Below are positions 7,965 to 14,686 of a DNA stretch of 44,196 bases, in pieces. Where the stretch lies: assembly GCA_963621885.1 (NCBI GenBank), contig CAVFFT010000036.1, forward strand, positions 1-44,196, written 5' to 3'. The number at the start of each line of letters is the position of its first letter. Positions within the stretch are counted from its first letter, which is position 1. The notes under the pieces are model-generated. The model did no database searches. It was not told the origin of the DNA and worked only from the letters and a program-made list of their open reading frames with translations. This stretch comes from UMGS1519 sp963621885 (GTDB lineage Bacteria; Actinomycetota; Coriobacteriia; Coriobacteriales; Eggerthellaceae). The position numbers and the translations under genes are program-made.

Positions 7965-9404
7965 ATGGCTGCCATTATGACGAACAAGAAACACCCACCC
8001 ATCAGCATATTTGCTTTGCAAACGCCTGAGCAGCGCGCCCGTATCGATCGGCTCGCAAATGAGCTGGCGCAAAGCAATCCGCAAGAGTTCCGATTCGCCT
8101 GCCAAAAGGCGGGTATTGATGCGCCGGAACCCGAATACGTTCCGCGTCATGGGGAAGACGCGGCTTCCGCGCTTGCATCGGCGCCTGCGAAAGGTTTGCC
8201 GGCTGCGTCCGATGACAAACCCTTGCCAGATGCGGAAGGCAAAAAGCTTCCGCCGGCGACGAACGATGCAAAAGCCGCTGAGCTTTCACCCTCGTCTGTG
8301 GAAGAACCGGCTCTGTCGGCGGATGAAACGGAAGCCGGAGACACGGCAGCCGCAACGGCAAAATCCAGCGACGCAAAAGCCGCTTCAAAAACCAGCGACT
8401 TTTCTTCCGCAAACAAGCAGCCAAAACACGGCGCGGCCAAGAAGAGCGTCTGGGCAAAGAACTGGCGCATTGTGGCAGGCGGCAGCGTGGCGGCGGCATT
8501 GCTCATCGGCATCGCTGTCGGATTTCCTGCGGGTTGGCAGGGCGCATCCGATTCCATCGCCCAACAAGCGGCTGAACTGACGCCCGAGCAGACGGCCGAC
8601 CAGGAATTGCGCGAGCAGAACATCCAGGCCCGCTACGACAGCCTGAAGGAAATGGGCATCGACATGGATTCCATGGACCGCGTGGACCTCGATGAGGCGC
8701 AGGCCATCGATGTGGATCCGGTTGAGACGGAGCCGACAGAGGAGATCGAACGCCTTGCCGATGTCGATGTTTCCGAAGGAACCTCGAACATCATTGACGT
8801 GCCCATTGTGAATCAGCTCGACACGTCGGATGGCGGCCGCTCGCTGATGTCGGGTTGCGAGGTGGCGAGCCTCGCGATGCTGCTTAACTATGCGGGTGTC
8901 GACGTGACAAAGGAAGAGTTGCAGGACGCGATGCCCACGGTTGCGCTGCAAGACAGCAAGGGCCGCTACGGCAATCCGAACAAGGCTTTTGTGGGCGACA
9001 TGGCCGGCAGTTCTGGCGGCAGCGTCGGATACAGCGTCTACCATGGGCCTGTCGCGGCGCTTGCACAGGATTACCTGATGAACCGCTCATTCAAGGTGGT
9101 CGACCTCACGGGGCAGAGCTTCACGACACTGTTGAAGGAACTTGCGAACGGGAATCCGTGCTGGGTCATCGCCACGACGACGATGCAGCCCGACCTGGTG
9201 GCGTCGACTTGGGAAACCGCCGATGGCACCATCACGGTGAACTGGGCGCTGCACAGTGTGCTTGTGACCGGGTATGATGACGAGCATATCTACATCAACA
9301 ACCCGTATGGCTACGAGCAGAATGTGGCTTACGATCGCGACGGCTTTGAACAGGCGTGGAAGCTTATGGGAAGCCAAGCGGTGACGATTGTGCCGACTGA
9401 GTAA
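7965..9404 (+). CDS. membrane-anchored C39-family peptidase-like protein
   Basis: Not a histidine enzyme. About 479 residues: a hydrophilic Ala/Glu/Lys/Ser-rich N-terminal region (about 1-160), one membrane segment near 167-190 (IVAGGSVAAALLIGIAVGF), an acidic spacer with DxD-rich sequence, and a C-terminal papain-like C39_2 domain from about 275. Candidate catalytic residues are C298 (SGCEVASLAMLL) and H430 (ALHSVLVTGYDD), with N/D in the following YINNPYG. Topology is probably N-in/C-out, with the domain outside the cell. There is no ABC exporter nearby, so bacteriocin leader processing is unlikely; wall-associated peptide or peptidoglycan work is possible but not shown. The start is uncertain: ATG 7965 or ATG 7977, neither with a clear Shine-Dalgarno. 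It is 17 nt before the hisI fusion. Confidence 0.8.
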   Translation: MAAIMTNKKHPPISIFALQTPEQRARIDRLANELAQSNPQEFRFACQKAGIDAPEPEYVPRHGEDAASALASAPAKGLPAASDDKPLPDAEGKKLPPATNDAKAAELSPSSVEEPALSADETEAGDTAAATAKSSDAKAASKTSDFSSANKQPKHGAAKKSVWAKNWRIVAGGSVAAALLIGIAVGFPAGWQGASDSIAQQAAELTPEQTADQELREQNIQARYDSLKEMGIDMDSMDRVDLDEAQAIDVDPVETEPTEEIERLADVDVSEGTSNIIDVPIVNQLDTSDGGRSLMSGCEVASLAMLLNYAGVDVTKEELQDAMPTVALQDSKGRYGNPNKAFVGDMAGSSGGSVGYSVYHGPVAALAQDYLMNRSFKVVDLTGQSFTTLLKELANGNPCWVIATTTMQPDLVASTWETADGTITVNWALHSVLVTGYDDEHIYINNPYGYEQNVAYDRDGFEQAWKLMGSQAVTIVPTE

Positions 9405-9421
9405 AGAACAGGGTGACAAAC

Positions 9422-10231
9422 ATGACCGATTTCGAAACGGCGAATCTGACGCTTGCCGATGTGCGATTCAACGACCAGGGGCTCGTGCCTTGCGTTGTGC
9501 AGGATGCTGACACGATGTGCGTGCTGATGATGGCCTGGATGAATGAAGAGGCGCTTCGGCTGAGCGTGGAGCAGTGCACGACCTGGTTCTGGTCGCGCAG
9601 CCGTCAGAAGCTCTGGCATAAGGGCGAGGAGAGCGGCAACACGCAGGAGCTGGTGGCGCTCTACTACGATTGTGATGCCGACACCCTTCTGGCACTTGTG
9701 CATCCGGCGGGTCCGGCGTGCCACACGGGCAACTACACCTGCTTCTATCGTGCCTTCGCGCCGGGCGAATGGGATAAGGAGAGCGCCGATGCGGAGGGGA
9801 AGGGTGGTCCGCGTCTGCGCGATGTTGGCATGAAGCGCAAGCTCGGCATCACGCTTGAAGAGGAGTCGAAGGAACGCGTCCGCATGAAGATGCCCATCGT
9901 GAAGAGCATCGAGCAGCCGGCGGGCTTCGTCCACGGCGGCGCCACCATTACACTGCTGGAAACGGTGGCGAGCTGGGCTTCATGGTACGGCAGCGACCTA
10001 GAAAACGAGCTTTCTTTCGGTTCGCATATCGACATCCATCACGTTTCCGCCGCCCGCGCGGGCTATCTGCATGGAGAAGCGACGCTCGAGCGGGTGGAAG
10101 ACATGGGCGAACGCGGCCGCAAGGAATATTGGCATGTGGAGGCGAGGAACGATGACGATCGCCTCATTTCCACCGGCACCATCACGACGCGCGTGGTCCC
10201 GAAGGAGTACTACGCGAAGAAGAATGCTTAA
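9422..10231 (+). CDS. hisI: phosphoribosyl-AMP cyclohydrolase fused to a hotdog thioesterase domain
   Basis: Residues about 1-115 are a full HisI: ring opening of phosphoribosyl-AMP, with SRSRQKLWHKGEESGN, the Mg/Zn ligands in YYDCDADTLL and the zinc cysteines in GPACHTGNYTCFY. After a charged linker, residues about 137-262 form a PaaI/4HBT-type hotdog domain (LGITLEEESKERVRMKMPI, then FVHGGATITLLETVASWAS, with the HGG and a likely catalytic Glu). In many bacteria this C-terminal position is occupied by HisE; here there is no HisE domain. The frame is continuous, with no sign of a frameshift. ATG 9422 is preferred over the GTG at 9413; the Shine-Dalgarno GAACAGGGTGA is weak. The next gene, 10 nt downstream, is another hotdog protein. 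Confidence 0.88.
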   Translation: MTDFETANLTLADVRFNDQGLVPCVVQDADTMCVLMMAWMNEEALRLSVEQCTTWFWSRSRQKLWHKGEESGNTQELVALYYDCDADTLLALVHPAGPACHTGNYTCFYRAFAPGEWDKESADAEGKGGPRLRDVGMKRKLGITLEEESKERVRMKMPIVKSIEQPAGFVHGGATITLLETVASWASWYGSDLENELSFGSHIDIHHVSAARAGYLHGEATLERVEDMGERGRKEYWHVEARNDDDRLISTGTITTRVVPKEYYAKKNA

Positions 10232-10241
10232 GGAGGCAAAA

Positions 10242-10622
10242 GTGAACATCATCGAGTTTCTCGGAACGGAAGTGTTTGAGTGCACCCCCGACAAGCTGGT
10301 GCTGCGGACGCCGGTGACGCAGGACCTGTGCAATGTCCACGGCATTCTGCATGGCGGCATTTCGGCGCTTTTGGCGGAGCATGCCGCGAGCGAGCTTTTC
10401 ACCCTCAATGCGGAAGCGGGTGAGGGCGTGAGCCTGGGCTTGCAGCTTGATGTCACGCATCTTGTGTCGGTGACGCCGGGCGACACGGTGGAGACGGTGG
10501 CGTTCCCCATTCGACGCGGTGGCCACATTCACGTGATTCGCGTTGAGCAGCGTCGTCTTTCCGATGGTGAAATGACGACCGAAAGCCAGCTGACCAGCTA
10601 CATCAAGCGTCCGAAGAAGTAG
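10242..10622 (+). CDS. PaaI-like hotdog-fold thioesterase
   Basis: 126-residue single hotdog domain, probably a cytosolic acyl-CoA thioesterase of the PaaI/YdiI group (in the family, Glu or Asp after HGG acts in hydrolysis). The signature CNVHGILHGGISALLAEHAAS is followed by a beta-rich half with VTPGDTVETVAFPIRRGGHIHV. GTG 10242 has AAGGAGG 5 nt upstream and begins 10 nt after the hisI fusion, so the two are almost certainly co-translated. Substrate is unknown. Hotdog proteins act as dimers or tetramers, so pairing with the hotdog domain fused to HisI is possible but not shown. Confidence 0.85.
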   Translation: MNIIEFLGTEVFECTPDKLVLRTPVTQDLCNVHGILHGGISALLAEHAASELFTLNAEAGEGVSLGLQLDVTHLVSVTPGDTVETVAFPIRRGGHIHVIRVEQRRLSDGEMTTESQLTSYIKRPKK

Positions 10623-10771
10623 CGTTTCTTTCGCGCGGCAAGCGGGCTTAGCTTTCGCGTCTACGCGGTTTCCGTGGCTTGTGCGCCTTGCCCGGCTTAC
10701 GAAGCTCGCCAGGCATTCATGACGTACGGCTTTCGCGCCTTATCGCAAAGCCCTTATATCGCAGCTAAAAG

Positions 10772-10800
10772 AAGAAGGTCCGCATGGCGCGGACCTTCTT
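10772..10800 (+). terminator. strong bidirectional terminator
   Basis: 12-bp perfect stem AAGAAGGTCCGC / GCGGACCTTCTT with loop ATGGC. It ends the rightward his-thioesterase transcript and, read on the other strand (AAAAGAAG before the stem becomes CTTCTTTT), the leftward uspA transcript. Confidence 0.8.
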
Positions 10801-10830
10801 GCATGAAGCGCTGTTGCTGCGGGCGCTTAT

Positions 10831-11307
10831 TTACTTGACGACCGTCACGGGGATGTCAGCCGAGCGGATGACGCCGAAGGTGACAGAACCGAGAACGCCG
10901 GCGATGGCGCTGGTGCCGCGGCAGCCCATGATCACGATGTCAGCCTCGTAGGCCTTGATGGCAGCGAGGATGCCCTTGATCGGGGAGACGCTGTAGTCGA
11001 GGTGATACTCGACCGCGTCCTTGTTGGACACAATCGCGCCAACTTCCTCCTGGAGGCGAGCCATGTTGCGATCGTAGTTCTCCTGACGCATCTTCTTGTA
11101 ATGCTCGGTGACCTCTTTGCCCGCACCGAACTCGACGGTGGCCGCGGTACCACCAAGCAGGTTGTTGATGTCATGCGGACCAGCGAGGGAAGCGAAGGCG
11201 ATGATCTTCGCGTCGGGGTAACGCGTCAGCATGTCTGCCGCGTACTCAACTGCGTGCTTGGCGTTTTCGGAACCGTCGTAAGGGACAAGAATCTTTTCGT
11301 ACTTCAT
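10831..11307 (-). CDS. universal stress protein (UspA family)
   Basis: 158-residue single Usp domain. The N-terminal KILVPYDGSENAKHAVEYA strand-helix and the C-terminal nucleotide-binding loop GCRGTSAIAGVLGSVT followed by IPVTVVK are typical of the ATP-binding Usp group. The start is the ATG at 11307, with GAAGGAGAT just upstream on the minus strand; the open frame continues upstream without a plausible start. Expressed alone, between the shared terminator and a 370-nt spacer. Confidence 0.93.
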   Translation of the reverse strand: MKYEKILVPYDGSENAKHAVEYAADMLTRYPDAKIIAFASLAGPHDINNLLGGTAATVEFGAGKEVTEHYKKMRQENYDRNMARLQEEVGAIVSNKDAVEYHLDYSVSPIKGILAAIKAYEADIVIMGCRGTSAIAGVLGSVTFGVIRSADIPVTVVK

Positions 11308-11603
11308 TGCAATCTCCTTCAATCGAGATTTTCTCTGTGGCGTGAAGTATAGAAGGATTTTTCTCTTGCAAGGGGTAATTCCGGTCGGGAACCATGGTAT
11401 TTTATTATCCTTTTTACGGGTAATAATGCATGCGTTGAATAAAAGCCATGCACTCGGGACATAAGAGCCACCACCTGCGAAATCCATCCGCTTACTGGGC
11501 GTTTGCAATCCCGTCAGAGCGGTTTCGGGCGCGTTTTTCCGCCACAAAACGATACGCCGGCGCGTCTTCGTTTTGGCGTCGCATTAACCCCTCCAGACAA
11601 AAC

Positions 11604-11631
11604 GGCGCATCCGCCGATTGACGGATGCGCC
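11604..11631 (-). terminator. terminator after the CoA-transferase gene
   Basis: 10-bp stem GGCGCATCCG / CGGATGCGCC with 8-nt loop; on the minus strand it is followed by GTTTTGT. A further inverted repeat, GCGTAATT (11649-11656) / AATTACGC (11678-11685), overlaps the stop codon. The rest of 11308-11603 is AT-richer DNA upstream of uspA and probably holds its promoter, which I could not define. Confidence 0.7.
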
Positions 11632-11679
11632 AAATCTCGCTAGCAAACGCGTAATTAAGCGAGCCGTTCTGCGTTTGAA

Positions 11680-13002
11680 TTACGCGAGCGGATCCACATG
11701 GTAGAGCCGCTTGTAATCGTCGCGCAGCTGTTCCCGGAAATCGGGGTGGGCGATCTTGATGAGGGCGCGGGCGCGGTCCGAATTCGTCTTGCCGCGCAAA
11801 TCCGCGATGCCGTATTCGGTCACGATGTACTGCACCTCGTCGCGCGGCGTGGTGATGGGCGTTCCCGCGTCAAGGAAAAGTTTGATGCGCGATACCGTGC
11901 CATGCGCGGCGGTCGAAGTCATGGCAATGATGGAGCGTCCGCCCCGGCTTATGGCCGCGCCGCGGACGAAGTCCACCTGCCCGCCCGCTCCCGAAAGCTG
12001 CTTGTAGCCGATGGTCTCGGCGGCAACCTGTCCATACAGGTCGACTTCCACACAGGAGTTCACGGAAACCAGATTGTCATTGCGTGCGATCACATAGGGG
12101 TTGTTCACATATTCGACGGGGAAGAACTGGACGCTCGGGTTGTCGTCGATCCAGTCGTAGAGCTCGGCAGTGCCCTGCGCGAAGGTGCAGACGCTTACGT
12201 TCGGGTGAAGCGTCTTGCGCCTGCCGTTGATCACGCCCGCTTCCGCGAGGTCCATCATGCTGGTGGTGAAGAGCTCGGAATGCACGCCGAGGTCCTTCTT
12301 GGTGACAAGCGCCTTCATCACGGCGTTCGGAATCTTGCCGATGCCCGCCTGGATGGTGTCGCCATCGTTGACCATGCTCGCGATGTATTCGCCGATGGCC
12401 TCTTCCGCGGGGCCGATAGGCGGCATCGGGCTTACCGCGATGGGATCGGACACCTCGACGATGGCGTCAAGCTCGCTGACATGGATGAAGCATTCGCCCA
12501 TCGTGCGGGGCATCTGGTCGTTGACCTGTGCGATGACAAGCTTCGCGGCGTTCGCGGCGGTGCGCTGGTAGTCGACCGACAGGCCGAAGCTGCACCAGCC
12601 ATGCTTGTCGGGACGGGAAAGCGACAGCATCGCGACGTCGACGGGGTAGTAGCCCTCGCGCATCTCGCGCTCGATGGTGCTGAAATAGGTGGGCAGGTAG
12701 TCTGCACGGCCATTCAGGAACGCGTCCCAGTAGCCGGCCTTCATGCCGGGCGAGCCAATGAAGGTCTCGTAGCGAATGTGTCCCGCCATTTCCGGCTGAT
12801 ACATGTCAAGCCCGTTGGTGGAGCTTGCCTGCAGGAACCTGACATCTTCGAACTGCTCGTAATTCTGGCAGATCTCCTGGATGAGCACGCGCGGCTCCCC
12901 CGCGCCGTCGGGCATGGCCACCCGCGCATGCGGCGGAATGAGCGCCACCGCCTCCGATGCCGTCTTCAGCTTGCGTGCGTAGTCTTCTTGCCAATTGCCC
13001 AT
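11680..13002 (-). CDS. acetyl-CoA hydrolase/4-hydroxybutyrate or butyryl CoA-transferase family protein
   Basis: 440-residue class I CoA-transferase with the two-domain acetyl-CoA hydrolase/transferase layout. It has IGKIPNAVMKAL, the predicted catalytic glutamate E243 in LGVHSELF, and the C-terminal motifs GAGGQVDFVRGA, TEYGIADLRGK and AHPDFREQL. Members move CoA between short-chain acids and acetate (for example 4-hydroxybutyrate or butyrate), supporting fermentation; the substrate cannot be read from sequence here. Start ATG 13002 has GAGGAGGG a few bases upstream. Monocistronic, divergent from the pheST leader. Confidence 0.9.
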   Translation of the reverse strand: MGNWQEDYARKLKTASEAVALIPPHARVAMPDGAGEPRVLIQEICQNYEQFEDVRFLQASSTNGLDMYQPEMAGHIRYETFIGSPGMKAGYWDAFLNGRADYLPTYFSTIEREMREGYYPVDVAMLSLSRPDKHGWCSFGLSVDYQRTAANAAKLVIAQVNDQMPRTMGECFIHVSELDAIVEVSDPIAVSPMPPIGPAEEAIGEYIASMVNDGDTIQAGIGKIPNAVMKALVTKKDLGVHSELFTTSMMDLAEAGVINGRRKTLHPNVSVCTFAQGTAELYDWIDDNPSVQFFPVEYVNNPYVIARNDNLVSVNSCVEVDLYGQVAAETIGYKQLSGAGGQVDFVRGAAISRGGRSIIAMTSTAAHGTVSRIKLFLDAGTPITTPRDEVQYIVTEYGIADLRGKTNSDRARALIKIAHPDFREQLRDDYKRLYHVDPLA

Positions 13003-13104
13003 GGATGCCCTCCTCGCCTCGTTGAGCCATCATGGTATCAGAAAGCGGTATGCGCCAAAATCTGCATTCCTCACGCAGTTGCGTCACCTGTTGGCGCACT
13101 GTGA

Positions 13105-13110
13105 TATAGT
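13105..13110 (+). promoter_or_regulatory. probable -10 of the pheST T-box transcript
   Basis: TATAGT at 13105-13110, directly upstream of the leader that begins with AGGCGATGACGAAGACAG. No well-spaced -35 is evident (TTGCGT lies 20 nt upstream). Confidence 0.45.
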
Positions 13111-13117
13111 GCCGCAC

Positions 13118-13406
13118 CAAAGGCGATGACGAAGACAGCGCTGCACGACATGGCATCAAAAGAGAGGGCTTCCCGGCTGAAAGAGCCCGATGTCAGATGC
13201 GGTGATTCCCTTCAGCAGCCGCCGGCTGAACCCGGAGACAGCGGCGATTTTTCGCAGGCTTGCCAGACGGTATTAGGTTGCGCCGGAAGCCCCCGTTATC
13301 GGGCACACAAGAGAGGCTGGATGCCGCAGTGCGCGTCCGGCAACCGAGGTGGTACCGCGAGAGCTCAAGCTCCCGTCCTTGGAAACAGGGGCGGGAGCTT
13401 TTTTAT
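13118..13406 (+). promoter_or_regulatory. T-box leader controlling pheST
   Basis: The conserved T-box GAGGTGGTACCGCG is at 13346-13359. It is preceded by a stem-I-like region that starts GATGACGAAGACAG and includes AGAGAG and GGTGA elements, and is followed by an intrinsic terminator. Two UUC triplets lie where the specifier loop is expected (13206-13208 and 13211-13213, the latter followed by A), fitting a Phe specifier for the downstream phenylalanyl-tRNA synthetase. By known mechanism, uncharged tRNA-Phe would pair with specifier and T-box and block the terminator. Confidence 0.92.
13367..13406 (+). terminator. T-box regulated terminator
   Basis: AAGCTCCCGTCC pairs with GGGGCGGGAGCTT, followed by TTTTTA. 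The upstream T-box UGGUACCGCG is placed to form the competing antiterminator. Confidence 0.85.
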
Positions 13407-13589
13407 TGCCTCCCGCAGCTGAATGGGACGCGTCGGCTGATGCGGCTCGAAGGACCCCGGGTGGCGCGTGTCGCCGTCGCCTGGGAGACGGGCTGCGTTG
13501 CGAGAAGTCGCTTCCCGCGAAAAGTTGAAAGCGACATGCCGTGGATGATTTCGCGACATGTGTGGAATGGCGGAATGGAAAGGAACAGG

Positions 13590-14651
13590 ATGTCGATTCA
13601 GGAAGAAGTCAAGCAGCTTGAGGGTGAAACCCTCGCGGCTATCGCGTCGGCGGAAAACACCGACGCGCTTGAACAGGTGCGCGTATCGGTGCTTGGCAAG
13701 TCGGGTACCTTGACCGCGTATCTGCGTTCGATGGGGCAGGTGCCGAAAGAGGAGCGCGCCGTTGTGGGCAAGACGGTGAACCTCGTGCGTGGCGCGGTGG
13801 AACAGGCGCTTGAGGAGCGGAAGGGCGCGCTTGCCGCGGCCGAGCTCGATGCCCGCATTGCCGCTGGCGCCGTGGATATCACGCTTCCCGGCCGTGTCCA
13901 GCAGATGGGCACCCGCCATCTCATCAGCCGCATCACCGACGAGATCGCCGAGATCTTCCACGGCATCGGCTACACCGTGGAATCGGGCACCGAGGTCGAG
14001 ACCGACTACTACAACTTCGAGGCGCTGAACACGCCTGAGGACCATCCGGCGCGCGGTCTGCAGGACACCTTCTATGTGGTGGACAAGTCGGGTGGCACGA
14101 AGGCGGTCAAGGGCGAATCGGACGTGCTGCTGCGCACGCAGACTTCGGGCGTCCAGGCGCACGTGATGGAGAACCAGAAGCCGCCGATCTACATGATCGC
14201 GCCGGGCAAGGTCTATCGCCGCGACGTGGCCGATCCGAGCCATCTTCCGCAGTTCAACCAGGTCGAGGGCCTCGTGGTCGACAAGGGCATCACCTTCGGC
14301 GACCTGAAGGGCACGCTCGAGTACTTCGTGAAGCAGATGTTCGGCCCCGATCGCCGCACGCGCCTGCGTCCGCACTTCTTCCCCTTCACGGAGCCGTCGG
14401 CGGAAGCGGACATCAGCTGCGGCATCTGCCACGGCGAGGGCTGCCGTTTCTGCAAGGGCACGGGCTGGGTCGAGGTGCTCGGCTGTGGCATGGTCGATCC
14501 GAATGTGTTCGCCTATGCGGACATCGATCCCGAGGTGTATTCCGGCTTCGCCTTCGGCATGGGTGTTGAACGCATCGCCTGCCTGAAATACAACGTGCCT
14601 GACCTGCGCATGCTGCTTTCGGGAGACATGCGCTTCCTGAGGCAGTTCTAA
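13590..14651 (+). CDS. pheS: phenylalanine-tRNA ligase alpha subunit
   Basis: 353 residues. N-terminal coiled-coil (about 1-90) and class II catalytic core: TRHLISRITDEIAEIF, GTEVETDYYNFEALN, LLRTQTSGVQAH (motif 2 region), YRRDVADPSHLPQFNQVEG and the motif 3 segment GMGVERIACLKY. A CxxC...CxxC insert (CGICHGEGCRFCKGTGW) lies before the active-site strand, as in Bacillus-type PheS. ATG 13590 follows GGAAAGGAACAGG. The 184 nt between the T-box terminator and the start have no other feature. Forms an alpha2-beta2 enzyme with PheT. Confidence 0.96.
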   Translation: MSIQEEVKQLEGETLAAIASAENTDALEQVRVSVLGKSGTLTAYLRSMGQVPKEERAVVGKTVNLVRGAVEQALEERKGALAAAELDARIAAGAVDITLPGRVQQMGTRHLISRITDEIAEIFHGIGYTVESGTEVETDYYNFEALNTPEDHPARGLQDTFYVVDKSGGTKAVKGESDVLLRTQTSGVQAHVMENQKPPIYMIAPGKVYRRDVADPSHLPQFNQVEGLVVDKGITFGDLKGTLEYFVKQMFGPDRRTRLRPHFFPFTEPSAEADISCGICHGEGCRFCKGTGWVEVLGCGMVDPNVFAYADIDPEVYSGFAFGMGVERIACLKYNVPDLRMLLSGDMRFLRQF

Positions 14652-14686
14652 ACGGGCATTCGGCATACGAGAAGAGGAAAAACAAT

